Shown here: positions 16,911 to 25,900 of the stretch, one piece after another
How the letters are laid out: each line of letters begins with the position of its first letter
Numbering within the stretch: position 1 is the first letter of the stretch
DNA from: Pseudobdellovibrio exovorus JSS
GTDB taxonomy: Bacteria > Bdellovibrionota > Bdellovibrionia > Bdellovibrionales > Bdellovibrionaceae
Assembly: GCF_000348725.1 (NCBI RefSeq)
Contig: NC_020813.1
Coordinates: 310,001 to 374,000, forward strand
Direction: 5' to 3'
DNA: 64,000 nucleotides
The notes under the pieces: model-generated
What the model was told of the DNA's origin: nothing
Database searches by the model: none
Seen by the model: the letters and a program-made list of their open reading frames with translations, nothing else
Made by a program: the position numbers and the translations under genes

Positions 16911-17975
16911 ATGAAAAAAATTCTATCTGTTTGTTCTGCAAAGCTATTCCTATTTTTTCTATTTCTTTCTACACAGTCTTTCGCCTCAGATTGCCTTGTA
17001 ACTCAAGGAGCTTTGGATATTGGTTCTGGCTCTACGAAATCAGTTGTAGCTATCGTTGATACATGTCAGAAAAAAATTCATAAAGTTTTATTCGAAGAAA
17101 ATATGGCGGTTCCTTTCAGTGAAGCCCATGAAACTTCTGCTGATCAAAAGATTCCAGAGGCCTTTGTTAAAGCACAGTTGCCACGAATGAAAGAGTTAAG
17201 TCAGAAAATGCGTCAACATGGGGCTGTGTCGATCCACGCTTTAGCGACATCTGTTTTTCGTCGTGCGAAGAATGGCGAGGATGTGATGAAGAAAATCTCG
17301 GAAGCGATTTCGGGTCCAGTGCAAATGATCTCGCAAGAAGATGAAGCCCGCTTAGGATACTGGTCAGCCTTAGCACAGCGCCCACCACGTCAGGGCGAAC
17401 AAGTCGTCGTCTGGGATATTGGTGGTGGTTCTATGCAGATGATCACTCAACCTAAAGCTGCTGAAACAGGTTTGACGATTTATCAAGGTGAACTGGCGGC
17501 GGTAAATTTCAAGAATCGTGTTATCAACGAACTTCAAAAAAAAGATGCTAAAACACAAAATTCGCCGAATCCTCTAGGTGCGCAGTGGACCGATGCGGTG
17601 AAACTTTCAGAAACTTATGCAAGCGCCCATGTGCCCTCAGAGTTTCAAAAGCTATCACGTCAGGTAACATGGATTGGGATCGGGGGTGTTTTGTACAACT
17701 CGGTTCGCGAGCAGACAAAAGTAAAAAACACCTACCAAGTTAAAGATTTACAAAAAGCTTTGAAGAAACGTGCGAAGCTCAACGATCAACAACTAGGTGG
17801 CGATTATGCTGCAACAGATGTGACGAACTTGGCTCTGGTTGCAGGCTTCATGCAAGCCCTGAAGATAAAAAAAGTTGAAACAGTAAAAGCCTCGTTAGCT
17901 CAAGGCTGGTTGCTGTTTCAACTGGATGAACAAGATGATAAACAAAGTAATGAAAATACCGAAAAGAAAAACTAA
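16911..17975 (+). CDS. Exported Ppx/GppA-family phosphatase-like protein
   Basis: The ASKHA-fold motifs of exopolyphosphatase/pppGpp phosphatase are present: GALDIGSGSTKSVVAIVD near residue 35 and VWDIGGGSMQMI near 165, plus ISQEDEARLGYWSAL holding the catalytic Glu. Only the phosphatase core (about 350 residues) is present, as in short Ppx proteins. It starts with a signal peptide (MKKILSVCSAKLFLFFLFLS...SFAS), so it should be periplasmic, which is unusual for a family acting on cytoplasmic polyphosphate or pppGpp. A GTG at 16905 is the alternative start. Promoter not seen. Confidence 0.85.
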   Translation: MKKILSVCSAKLFLFFLFLSTQSFASDCLVTQGALDIGSGSTKSVVAIVDTCQKKIHKVLFEENMAVPFSEAHETSADQKIPEAFVKAQLPRMKELSQKMRQHGAVSIHALATSVFRRAKNGEDVMKKISEAISGPVQMISQEDEARLGYWSALAQRPPRQGEQVVVWDIGGGSMQMITQPKAAETGLTIYQGELAAVNFKNRVINELQKKDAKTQNSPNPLGAQWTDAVKLSETYASAHVPSEFQKLSRQVTWIGIGGVLYNSVREQTKVKNTYQVKDLQKALKKRAKLNDQQLGGDYAATDVTNLALVAGFMQALKIKKVETVKASLAQGWLLFQLDEQDDKQSNENTEKKN

Positions 17976-17988
17976 GTCCAGCAATGAA

Positions 17989-18483
17989 CTATTGAATCGA
18001 GACAGGTTCCCATTCCGCTGAGTAGACTTGCCAGCCATCATCATCTGTCTTTTCCATTTGTAACGAGAAATCGTAATAAGACGCACTTTCAGGAATAAGA
18101 TCTAAGGCACCCGCATTGCGGGCCCCTTGGGCCAAAGCGGCTTGAAAAGTCAGATGGGCTTTCGGTGGATCTGTTGTTATATCCAAACTTTTCACCTGTG
18201 GTTTTAAGGTATAAACAGAGATCGCACCGCCACGTAACATATAGGCGGTGATGATTCCACCCACATCTTGAAAGGTTCTGTTTTTCGAATCGGAATAGTT
18301 TTTAGAAATGAATTTTTTAATTTCTCCACCCTGTTGTTTTTCAGCTAAGGCTGCAATATGGGCGGGAAGTGCTAACAAAAAGGCGCGTTCATCTGGTTTC
18401 GGGCGAGTCGCACGATAGATAGCGAAGCCTAAAACAAAGATAACGATCAATACAGCTATGTTTTTGAGGGTTTTGTTTTGCAT
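17989..18483 (-). CDS. Membrane-anchored protein of unknown function
   Basis: The 164-residue protein has an N-terminal membrane helix (NIAVLIVIFVLGFAIYRA) followed by an exported domain of about 135 residues with alternating strands, perhaps NTF2-like (HLTFQAALAQGARNAG, YYDFSLQMEKTDDDGWQVY). GGAGG stands just before the ATG at 18483. It converges with the Ppx-like gene and diverges from rlmN. No family was recognised. Confidence 0.75.
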   Translation of the reverse strand: MQNKTLKNIAVLIVIFVLGFAIYRATRPKPDERAFLLALPAHIAALAEKQQGGEIKKFISKNYSDSKNRTFQDVGGIITAYMLRGGAISVYTLKPQVKSLDITTDPPKAHLTFQAALAQGARNAGALDLIPESASYYDFSLQMEKTDDDGWQVYSAEWEPVSIQ

Positions 18484-18514
18484 TGGGTCCTCCGATTTAG
18501 TATCAGTGTAAGCG

Positions 18515-19579
18515 ATGTCGACATCGTTTTACCAATACTCTTTTCAAGAACTCCAAGAGCTCTGCCAAAGTCGGCAAATACCTGTGGCCAGTGCGAGGCT
18601 GTTATTTAATTGGTATTACAAAAAAAATCGTCGTGACGAATATGGACGGCAAGAGTTGTCGCAAAAAGCCCGTGCATTTGTTTACGAGAATTTTAATTTT
18701 GACCTGCCTCAAATTGATTTTATTCAACAATCACAGGATCTGACAGTTAAGTTTCTTTTTGAATTGCACGATGGGATGAAAGTTGAAAGTGTTTTAATTC
18801 CTTTTCAAAAAAAATACACTCTGTGTCTGTCTTCGCAGGTCGGGTGTGGGATGAACTGCGCTTTTTGTTTTACAGGGAAACAGGGGTTTACTCGTCACTT
18901 GAAAACAGAAGAGATCATAGGCCAGTTCTTACAAGCCAAGAAGTGGTTAACTGAAAATCGTCCCGAGGATGATAAGATTTTAAATATCGTTTTCATGGGG
19001 CAGGGTGAACCATTACACAATTTCGATTCTGTTAAAAAAGCCACCGAGATTTTTCTTTCACAGCATGGACTGAGTTTAGCTCCGCATAAAATCACTATCT
19101 CGACCTCTGGTTACTTGCCAGGTTTAAAGCGTTGGAAAGAGGAAATGCCGAATGTGAACATTGCGCTGTCTTTGCATTCTCCGTTTGAGGCCAAACGGAA
19201 TGAACTCATTCCGATCAATCGTAAGTTTCCATTAGAAGAAGTTTTGCCCATCGTGGCGGCCATTCCGCAGGGGGAAAAGCGATTTGCCACATTTGAGTAT
19301 CTTCTGATTAAAAACTTCAATGACAGTGATGAGGATGCTCACGCCACAGGAAAATTATTGCAGGATAAAAAGGCCTTCATTAACTTAATTCCTTTTAATC
19401 CATTTCCGGAATCCCCTTTTGAACGTCCCGAAAAAGCCACTGTCGAGCGCTTCCGTGATATCCTCAAAACCTACGATGTTCCGGTTACTATCCGTACGAC
19501 CAAAGGGGACGAGATCCTTGCGGCCTGTGGACAGCTCAATACGAAATCTAAATCGTCGGCTTCGAGCCTTGAAGTTTAG
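18515..19579 (+). CDS. rlmN: 23S rRNA (adenine-2503-C2)-methyltransferase RlmN
   Basis: Radical-SAM enzyme that methylates A2503 of 23S rRNA and A37 of some tRNAs. The 4Fe-4S cluster cysteines are in CGMNCAFCF (111, 115, 118), the SAM motif is MGQGEPLHN, and the methyl-carrying cysteine is Cys338 in AACGQL. Length (354) is normal. The start ATG at 18515 has only a weak ribosome site. The 31 bases before it are shared with the divergent gene 17989-18483. Confidence 0.96.
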   Translation: MSTSFYQYSFQELQELCQSRQIPVASARLLFNWYYKKNRRDEYGRQELSQKARAFVYENFNFDLPQIDFIQQSQDLTVKFLFELHDGMKVESVLIPFQKKYTLCLSSQVGCGMNCAFCFTGKQGFTRHLKTEEIIGQFLQAKKWLTENRPEDDKILNIVFMGQGEPLHNFDSVKKATEIFLSQHGLSLAPHKITISTSGYLPGLKRWKEEMPNVNIALSLHSPFEAKRNELIPINRKFPLEEVLPIVAAIPQGEKRFATFEYLLIKNFNDSDEDAHATGKLLQDKKAFINLIPFNPFPESPFERPEKATVERFRDILKTYDVPVTIRTTKGDEILAACGQLNTKSKSSASSLEV

Positions 19580-19683
19580 AGAGCCATGTCACTCTTGAAA
19601 AAAGTACAAAATCTGTCTTTTTCAGCAGCATTCCCCCGTTTTCTGAGTTGCCAGAGTCGCTGAAAGTTTCTACAGCTACGTCT

Positions 19684-20931
19684 ATGAAAAAAATAAGCAC
19701 GCGAGGGATATTGGCACTGGTTTTAGTGTGGGTTTGGTCGTTCTTGGGGGCCGTGGTGGCCTCGGCACAGGTGTCAACGGCGCCAGCCCAGATTTCTATG
19801 CCCGCACTGGATATGCGATTTACGAATCCTCAGTGTAAAGCTTATGGTGATAAACCCAAAAATTCATTCTGCACTCGCGATGATCTTCCACGCAATCAAG
19901 CGAATCCTGAAGGACCCTTTCAGCAAGTGGTGTCTCTGATTCGTGATCGCCAGAATGTGAAGATCACGCTGGGAACCATGACCTTTTCCCATAAAGAAAT
20001 TGCAGCTGAACTTTGCAAAGTTATTCGTCGTGGTGTGCGTGTTGAGGTTCTTATTGATTCCGGAGCTGAAGCGGCAACAGCCGAACAGGTGCGTGCCTGT
20101 GGCGGAGAATTATTTTCTATCGGTGTAGCTGAAGCCGAAGATGAACCACGCGGAGACCTACATCATAACAAATTTTTATTAGTTGAAAGACGTAATGATA
20201 GTGTTTTGGTTTTTGCTACAGCCAACTTTTCCAATCCGGGCTTAACCATCAATCACGAAACGTGGGGTTTTGTTACCGACAAGAAAGAGTCGCCGCTGAT
20301 GCGCCATCATCAATGCCTTATCGAGTCTTTGAAGCGCTATACAGACAACTTACGTCGCTTCGGACGTGATATGTCGAATTGTGGCATCAACTATCCACGG
20401 AACTCAAAAATGGAAGCCCTATTTGTGCCTGCGGATTCTCCGAAATTATTAAAATTGATTGAAGATGAAATGCGCCGTTCATCGCGAGTTTTGATGACAT
20501 CGAATCGCTACTCGTTTGCTCGTATCACAAAGGCATTCGGTTCATCGAAAGCGACAGATCGTCGTGCGGTATTCGATGACGATTTGTATTGGGGTGGACT
20601 GCAACCAATTGAAGGGTACGAGCGTGAAGCCGTAGATGCCCGCAGTGTCAGTGGTTTAGAGCGAACAGGGGTCAGTGTTCGGTTTACACAGACATCTTTT
20701 GGTGCAGCTCAAAAGATGCACAACAAATTCATCGTCTTAGATAATATGGTGATTGTAGGTGCCGGTAACTACACAGGTGGTGGTTTGCTGAAAAATTTTG
20801 AAAACTTCTACATCATTCGTGATCGGGACACCATCGCGGCTTTTGCAAGTCAATTCGATTACTTATGGTCGATCTCGTCGTCGCGCCGTCAAATGCCAGC
20901 AACCTACTGGGACCCTGGAGTGAGACCCTAA
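19684..20931 (+). CDS. Secreted phospholipase D-family protein
   Basis: Phosphodiesterase of the PLD superfamily with two active-site motifs: HNKFLLVE (Glu in place of the usual Asp) followed by FATANFSN, and HNKFIVLD followed by GAGNYT. The signal peptide MKKISTRGILALVLVWVWSF sends it to the periplasm or outside, where it may act on phospholipid or nucleic acid, perhaps of prey. The ATG at 19684 is preferred because the signal peptide begins there; a TTG at 19648 in the same frame would put 12 residues before it. It follows rlmN by about 100 bases. Confidence 0.87.
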   Translation: MKKISTRGILALVLVWVWSFLGAVVASAQVSTAPAQISMPALDMRFTNPQCKAYGDKPKNSFCTRDDLPRNQANPEGPFQQVVSLIRDRQNVKITLGTMTFSHKEIAAELCKVIRRGVRVEVLIDSGAEAATAEQVRACGGELFSIGVAEAEDEPRGDLHHNKFLLVERRNDSVLVFATANFSNPGLTINHETWGFVTDKKESPLMRHHQCLIESLKRYTDNLRRFGRDMSNCGINYPRNSKMEALFVPADSPKLLKLIEDEMRRSSRVLMTSNRYSFARITKAFGSSKATDRRAVFDDDLYWGGLQPIEGYEREAVDARSVSGLERTGVSVRFTQTSFGAAQKMHNKFIVLDNMVIVGAGNYTGGGLLKNFENFYIIRDRDTIAAFASQFDYLWSISSSRRQMPATYWDPGVRP

Positions 20932-21058
20932 GCTACGGCATGGATTCTGACATTGGATTCAAGTGCGGGATCAATAGTGCGTTACTTGACGGAATCTTAA
21001 CGAGCTTTTTGAAAAGCACAGCGGTATACCTCCTGTAAATTTTTACAAGGAGAAACCG

Positions 21059-21637
21059 ATGAAGACTTTATTCACTATCGTTTTTTTAACCCTTTCGCAG
21101 GCTCTAGCTTCTGGCTGGATGGATGTTCGTGTACTCCCTCACTCGGTCTTCACCGAAGATGCACAAAGAAATGAAGTTTTCGCACTATTTAAAGAAAAAA
21201 GTGGAGTTTCTTCGGCAGAACGCTACGAATGCCGTTTGAGTTTAAAAGCAGATTCGCGTCAATTAGAAGAGCTAGGACAATACAGACAAGAAGGCTCGTG
21301 GATTCGTTGGGTTTTACAACAGGAAATCTATTTACAAGATCGTGAAATCACAAACGAGATGGTTCTAACTCCAGACCTCAGCAGCCGCTGTCTTGCATGG
21401 GGCGAAGAGTATTATGACGATGGATACATGCATCGCGATTGTCTACAGTATGAAGGACATATTCAAACCATGAAAAACACATTGCGTATGATAGACACGA
21501 AGAAAGGTGTTGAGGCCTATTTGACATGTGAAAAGTGGAGATCGGCAAAAGCCTTCGATAACTTGGATCAGTTTTTTCATTTAGTGCGAAAAGCTGAAGG
21601 CAACTTCCCGCTATTTTTGAAAGCAGAGCTGGATTAA
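21059..21637 (+). CDS. Secreted protein of unknown function
   Basis: The 192-residue precursor has a signal peptide ending at ALASG. The mature protein is acidic with several Cys residues (YECRL, SSRCLAWGEE, RDCLQYE, LTCEKW) that could form two disulfides in the periplasm. A strong AAGGAG precedes the ATG. The upstream 127 bases probably hold its promoter. No family recognised. Confidence 0.78.
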   Translation: MKTLFTIVFLTLSQALASGWMDVRVLPHSVFTEDAQRNEVFALFKEKSGVSSAERYECRLSLKADSRQLEELGQYRQEGSWIRWVLQQEIYLQDREITNEMVLTPDLSSRCLAWGEEYYDDGYMHRDCLQYEGHIQTMKNTLRMIDTKKGVEAYLTCEKWRSAKAFDNLDQFFHLVRKAEGNFPLFLKAELD

Positions 21638-21660
21638 TTCCAGCTCTGAGAGCTTTTTGA

Positions 21661-22371
21661 TTATTTCTTTTTCTTAGCTTCTTGGTCGTACTTAGCTACT
21701 TGTTTCCAGTTAATAATTTCCCAGAAGTTTTTCAAGTATTCAGCACGCTTATTTTGATATTTTAAATAGTAAGCGTGTTCCCAAACATCAATTCCTAAGA
21801 TAGGAGTTCCACGTTTAGATGCAACATCCATAAGTGGATTATCTTGGTTAGGTGTTGCGGTGACTTCTAATTTTCCTTCAGCATTGCGGATCAGCCATGC
21901 CCAGCCAGAACCAAACTGTGAAAGGCCATTTTTTTCAAACTCAGCTTTGAAAGCATCAAATGAACCAAATGTCTGAACGATTTCAGCTTCTAAGTCCTTA
22001 GGAATTTTTTGATCTTCTTTATTCGGAGTCAGAATTGTCCAAAAGAAACTGTGGTTCCAGTGCCCACCAGCATTGTTTCGAATAGCGGCGCTACGAGTAG
22101 AAACATTCGCTAATAGCTGTTGAAGGTTCGCTTTTTCATTTTTCTCTAGAGCTTTATTTAAGTTGTCTACATACGCTTGGTGATGGCGTGTGTGATGGAT
22201 CTTCATCGTTTCAGCATCAATGATGGGCTCTAATGCATTCTCAGCATAAGGCAGCTTAGGTAGTTTATATGGAGACTTAAGAGTGTTCAGATTTTGTAAC
22301 GAAGCGCACGCTTGCAAAGAAAGAAGTAGAATCGCGAGGCCGGGAATAAAAGCGGAAAAGATTTTTTTCAT
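21661..22371 (-). CDS. sodA: Exported manganese-type superoxide dismutase
   Basis: The Mn/Fe-SOD fold is complete: [45 protein letters not shown] and [15 protein letters not shown] hold the metal ligands (His59, then His, Asp, His). The GGHxNH and NQDNP forms are those of manganese SodA rather than FeSOD. An N-terminal export signal ends in LSLQAC, a plausible lipobox with Cys22, so it is likely a periplasmic lipoprotein that removes superoxide outside the cytoplasm, unlike ordinary SodA. AGGAGG before the ATG lies partly inside a hairpin at 22373-22403. A convergent secreted-protein gene lies downstream. Confidence 0.92.
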   Translation of the reverse strand: MKKIFSAFIPGLAILLLSLQACASLQNLNTLKSPYKLPKLPYAENALEPIIDAETMKIHHTRHHQAYVDNLNKALEKNEKANLQQLLANVSTRSAAIRNNAGGHWNHSFFWTILTPNKEDQKIPKDLEAEIVQTFGSFDAFKAEFEKNGLSQFGSGWAWLIRNAEGKLEVTATPNQDNPLMDVASKRGTPILGIDVWEHAYYLKYQNKRAEYLKNFWEIINWKQVAKYDQEAKKKK

Positions 22372-22372
22372 T

Positions 22373-22403
22373 AGAGTCCTCCTGTAAGGTTAAAGAGGAC
22401 TCT
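22373..22403 (-). promoter_or_regulatory. Hairpin overlapping the sodA ribosome binding site
   Basis: AGAGTCCT and AGGACTCT form a perfect 8-bp stem in the leader. The last bases of the AGGAGG Shine-Dalgarno are in the stem, so folding could limit translation. It has no T-run, so it is not a terminator of the upstream gene. Confidence 0.45.
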
Positions 22404-22430
22404 ATTTCATCACGAGTTAACTAAATGAGT

Positions 22431-22775
22431 CTACCAAGTTGAGTAGCAGTACTCTTTTTGCCACTGCGAACGTCCTGCGTTGTAGTGGTATTCACATGAG
22501 TATTCATTGTAATGCAATGTGATGACTGTGTGAGTTTCATATTGGCCGCTGTCTTGGTAAAAAAAGCGACGTGGCTCATCTTGAATGTCCAAAATACGTT
22601 CGTGGTTGCAAAGCTGTTCCATTGAGTAAGAAAGTTTCTTTGCTAAGATTTGAACTACAGTTTGAACCGCTGGACGAGATTCAAATTTAGTGCAAAGTCT
22701 GCCAGAAGCCAACGCGGCATCCGCAAACAAAGTTGTAAATACAGATAGGGCTACAATTGCTAATGTTTGACGCAT
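22431..22775 (-). CDS. Small secreted protein of unknown function
   Basis: The 114-residue precursor has a signal peptide (cleavage near AALAS). The mature part of about 90 residues has five cysteines and is rich in Tyr/His toward the end (CEYHYNAGRSQWQKEYC). AAGGATA precedes the ATG. It lies upstream of and in line with the SOD gene, separated by about 60 bases. Function unknown. Confidence 0.72.
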   Translation of the reverse strand: MRQTLAIVALSVFTTLFADAALASGRLCTKFESRPAVQTVVQILAKKLSYSMEQLCNHERILDIQDEPRRFFYQDSGQYETHTVITLHYNEYSCEYHYNAGRSQWQKEYCYSTW

Positions 22776-22866
22776 AAAATATCCTTTTTTGTTAATACAG
22801 GCCTTTTACTGAGAGGCCGAGTTGAAGTAAAGTGAATGGATAAAAACGAAAGAAGCTGAAAGCTAA

Positions 22867-23208
22867 ATGAAAGAAATCAAGTTTGGACTCTGTACAGGCT
22901 GTTTAGAGCGAGCAGAAATTGATCGCGACGAGTTTTTACAGCGCTTAAATGATCAGCTTCTGGCAGATGAAGACCTTAAAGATATACCACCAGAGGGAAT
23001 CTCTTGGAGTATTGAAACTTATAGCTGTTTGCGTTTTTGCCCCGAGGGACGAATCAGCGTGGTCGCGCCGCGGGCGGAAGACCCTCAGCAAGGTCGACTA
23101 GGCATGTCTCGTTCGATTCAATTTGCAGATGTCTACGATTGTCTGGTCAGAGATATAAAAAGTCATACAAAAACTTTGAATGACAGTAAAACGAAAGCAG
23201 AGAAGTAA
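22867..23208 (+). CDS. Small cysteine-motif protein, possibly 2Fe-2S thioredoxin-like
   Basis: A 113-residue protein with CTGC near the N-terminus and CLRFCPEGRISV in the middle. The four cysteines match the layout of small metal-binding or thioredoxin-like ferredoxin domains (DUF1636-like). No signal peptide, so cytoplasmic. The next gene starts two bases after its stop, so they are an operon. The metal-cluster role is inference from the cysteines. Confidence 0.65.
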   Translation: MKEIKFGLCTGCLERAEIDRDEFLQRLNDQLLADEDLKDIPPEGISWSIETYSCLRFCPEGRISVVAPRAEDPQQGRLGMSRSIQFADVYDCLVRDIKSHTKTLNDSKTKAEK

Positions 23209-23210
23209 AT

Positions 23211-23855
23211 ATGAAAAAAGTCGGTTGGTTGATTGGACTTGGACTTATCATCATTACAGTTTGTATGGGGTATTTAATAAAGCAGGGAATTAGTTTGCGA
23301 AGTGCTCCCTTGATTCAGCCCTCAGTGATGGATGCCGACAGAGCGAATGTGGCGACCAGTGTGATCCAGCGTATGCACCAAAACTTTGAAGACGTCGATT
23401 ATGCAATCTTTGGTGTGGCTGAAAAAGCGGAAGATCAGCAGTTGATTCGAATGATGGCTGAAGAGTACGAAAAAGTATTTAAAGCTCCGGTTCAGTTCTT
23501 AGTACAAAACGATTCGGTCACGGCGGATGTCGTGGCGGCTTGTACCCGACCTTGTTGGATTTTAACAGGTTTTGAAAAAGCTCACACTTTGGCGGGAGTG
23601 AATACTTGGATGCAGGATAATTTGATCTCTCAGCAGAAACCCTTTTTAAGTTTAACGATTGTGGACTTTCAAGTTGGTGAGCCAGGTGACGACGTGGTGT
23701 CTGACGAATGTCATCAGCAAAAAAGGTTGAGTTTTGACTGCCTTGTGCCGGTTTCTGTTCGCGAGATCAAACGCCGCATGAAAAAGCCAGACCAGAAGTA
23801 CTTTTTCTTACGCCAGTACAATGGCGAGGACTTCTTCCTTTTTCTACAGAAATAG
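23211..23855 (+). CDS. Membrane-anchored protein of unknown function
   Basis: The 214-residue protein has one N-terminal membrane helix (VGWLIGLGLIIITVCMGYLI) and an exported domain with a CTRPCW motif near residue 112 and a later C-C pair (DECHQQKRLSFDC). It is co-transcribed with the small cysteine protein upstream (2-base gap). The disulfide-capable pairs suggest a periplasmic domain. No family recognised. Confidence 0.72.
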   Translation: MKKVGWLIGLGLIIITVCMGYLIKQGISLRSAPLIQPSVMDADRANVATSVIQRMHQNFEDVDYAIFGVAEKAEDQQLIRMMAEEYEKVFKAPVQFLVQNDSVTADVVAACTRPCWILTGFEKAHTLAGVNTWMQDNLISQQKPFLSLTIVDFQVGEPGDDVVSDECHQQKRLSFDCLVPVSVREIKRRMKKPDQKYFFLRQYNGEDFFLFLQK

Positions 23856-23915
23856 CCTACAGTATTTTCATTCAAACTAGAATCAACTATAGGATTCAAT
23901 TAAAGTGAGGAACCC

Positions 23916-24452
23916 ATGAACTGTCCTTGTCAATCTCAGCAGAGTTTTGAAACATGCTGCCAACCTTTTTTAACAGGAAGCGCTTTGCCTGAAACGGCTG
24001 AAAAATTAATGCGCTCTCGTTACACCGCTTTCACGCAAGCTGATGTAGCTTATTTGAAAAAGACTTTAGCTCCAGAATCACGCCATGATTTCGACGAAGC
24101 GGCGACTCGCAAATGGGCGGAAACAGCTAAGTGGAAGGGTCTACAAATCTTAGCTACTGTAAAAGGCACGGCTCAGGATAAAAAAGGCACAGTCGAATTT
24201 ATCGCGACATACGAAGCCGATGGCGAGGGTTTAGATCACCATGAAGTGTCTGAGTTCCGTAAAGCTGAAAATGGACAATGGCTATTTGTAGAAGGTGATG
24301 GACATACTCACGCCGAAGGTGAAGGTCATCATCATCACCATGAAAAACCACAGACAGTACAAAGAGAAGCTCCAAAGATAGGTCGTAACGATCCTTGTAC
24401 TTGCGGCAGCGGTAAAAAATATAAAAAATGCTGCGGCACCGACGCCGCCTAA
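23916..24452 (+). CDS. ychJ: YchJ-family protein with two SEC-C zinc motifs
   Basis: The 178-residue protein matches the YchJ (UPF0225) family: an N-terminal [13 protein letters not shown] zinc motif, the [11 protein letters not shown] signature, and a central NTF2-like domain. The C-terminal SEC-C motif is [16 protein letters not shown], as at the end of SecA. An added His-rich loop ([13 protein letters not shown]) lies before the last motif and could bind metal. It has an AGTGAGGA ribosome site. It is cytoplasmic and the family's exact role is not established. Confidence 0.9.
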   Translation: MNCPCQSQQSFETCCQPFLTGSALPETAEKLMRSRYTAFTQADVAYLKKTLAPESRHDFDEAATRKWAETAKWKGLQILATVKGTAQDKKGTVEFIATYEADGEGLDHHEVSEFRKAENGQWLFVEGDGHTHAEGEGHHHHHEKPQTVQREAPKIGRNDPCTCGSGKKYKKCCGTDAA

Positions 24453-24476
24453 TAAACGCTTAATAAAAAAGAAGTT

Positions 24477-24530
24477 CCAAAAAAATCCAGCTAACTTATT
24501 TGTAAAAGAAATTACTTGTAGGTTAGCTGA
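24477..24530 (-). terminator. Probable terminator of the pqi-like operon
   Basis: CAGCTAAC and GTTAGCTG form an 8-bp stem with a long 27-base loop; on the minus strand seven T follow. It overlaps the last codons of the MCE gene. Confidence 0.55.
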
Positions 24531-25369
24531 GGATTCCATTTTTCATAGCCTTTAGGGGCATCATTTAAAAGTTCAAAGCGGGTACCGGCCTTAGCCAGCG
24601 GACCGGCTTCATCTGGAGTGAATAGCTCCACTCCACCACGCATCAGCGTGTCTAAAGAACCAATTTTCACTTCAGAATTAAAAAGTCCTAAATTCGCTTG
24701 AATCCCTGATTTCCTCCAAAAGTTAGTATTGGTGCGGATCAGTTTGGTGTAGCGATTTTGGATATTGATTTGGATGTTCACCACACGTGAATCCTGAGAC
24801 AGACTCACGCGCGTGACAGAGCCTACCACGAGCCCTCTGAATGTGATGCTGTCACCAGCGTTGACGGACTGGGCATCGGCGGTTTGCAAAATGTAGCTGC
24901 TGGTATTTTCAAGAGCATCGTTGGTAACTGCGGTTTCCTGCGCGATAAAATCAAACTTACTTTTCTCTTTTGAGTCTCCGGGGTGAACGGCGATGTAAGT
25001 TCCTTCAATCAGGGTTTCTAGGCCACTGATGCCCTGAAAATTGACTTGCGGTGAAACCACCCAAAAACGTGAACCTTCCACAGCGAAATGCGCAGATTCT
25101 TTTTGTAGATCGACAGTGGCAATGGCTTTTCGGTAGTCGTCTGAAATTGCAATGTCACTGACGACTCCGATTGTGACTCCGCGAAAGCGCACTTGTGTTC
25201 GACCGACTTGTAAGCTGGCCGCATCGTCAAAAAGAATACGAATTTGCGGTCCACGTTTGTCATAGTGGTCATAGGCGAGCCATGCACAGATGCAGATTGC
25301 AAAGACAGGGAATAGCCAAATGTACCAACTGTTACTAAGGCGATGGGTGAAGTTTTTAAATTTACTCAT
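24512..25369 (-). CDS. MCE-domain protein, short PqiB-like
   Basis: Inner-membrane-anchored lipid-transfer protein. One N-terminal membrane helix (SWYIWLFPVFAICICAWLAY) is followed by two MCE domains: VGRTQVRFRGVTIGVVSDI (about residue 55) and NAGDSITFRGLVVGSVTRV (about 165). E. coli PqiB has three MCE domains and is about twice this length, so this is a reduced version. The start overlaps the end of the PqiA-like gene by eight bases; the pair probably makes an envelope lipid transporter between inner and outer membranes. Confidence 0.87.
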   Translation of the reverse strand: MSKFKNFTHRLSNSWYIWLFPVFAICICAWLAYDHYDKRGPQIRILFDDAASLQVGRTQVRFRGVTIGVVSDIAISDDYRKAIATVDLQKESAHFAVEGSRFWVVSPQVNFQGISGLETLIEGTYIAVHPGDSKEKSKFDFIAQETAVTNDALENTSSYILQTADAQSVNAGDSITFRGLVVGSVTRVSLSQDSRVVNIQINIQNRYTKLIRTNTNFWRKSGIQANLGLFNSEVKIGSLDTLMRGGVELFTPDEAGPLAKAGTRFELLNDAPKGYEKWNPQLTYK

Positions 25370-25889
25370 GTGAGCCCTCTTTCTTTTGCGGTAAAGGGGG
25401 TGAAGTGTTTTGTAGCCAATCTGGTTTAAAACAAGCCGATGACATCATGGTAAAAATCACAACCAAGGCGAACATCACGGCACCGGCTTCAGGCCGTACT
25501 TGTGCCCAATTTCCTAATTTAACTAACGCGACAAGCACCGCCAGCAAAAAAATATCTAACATCGACCAGCGACCGATCACTTCAACAAAATCATAAAGCC
25601 TTTTCTTCGACTGGTAACTTTGGGGATTATTTCCGGTATGGCTTGCAGTGAACGACAGATAAAATAAAATCAAAAGCTTTAATAGGGGAATCAGTAAGCT
25701 CGCTAAAAAAACAACAAGGGCGATAAACCATGCCCCATCATCTGCTAAAGTTACAATTCCTTCCCAAATGGTTGAGCTGTTGCGACGGCCGTACATTTCG
25801 ATAGTCATAAAAGGCAAAACATTCGCCGGTATGTAAAAAATCAAAGCAGTTAAAGAAAGTGCCGTGCTGGCCTTAACAGAAGAGTTCAT
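25362..25889 (-). CDS. PqiA-family integral membrane protein
   Basis: The 175-residue protein has four predicted membrane helices with the PqiA signatures IPANVLPFMTIEMYG, GAWFIALVVFLASLLIPLLK and IGRWSMLDIFLLAVLVALVK. E. coli PqiA has two such domains; here there is one and the zinc-ribbon cysteines are absent. It is the first gene of a two-gene operon with the MCE protein and is thought to deliver or receive lipid at the inner membrane. Confidence 0.88.
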   Translation of the reverse strand: MNSSVKASTALSLTALIFYIPANVLPFMTIEMYGRRNSSTIWEGIVTLADDGAWFIALVVFLASLLIPLLKLLILFYLSFTASHTGNNPQSYQSKKRLYDFVEVIGRWSMLDIFLLAVLVALVKLGNWAQVRPEAGAVMFALVVIFTMMSSACFKPDWLQNTSPPLPQKKEGSHE

Positions 25890-25900
25890 CGTCAGTCAGC

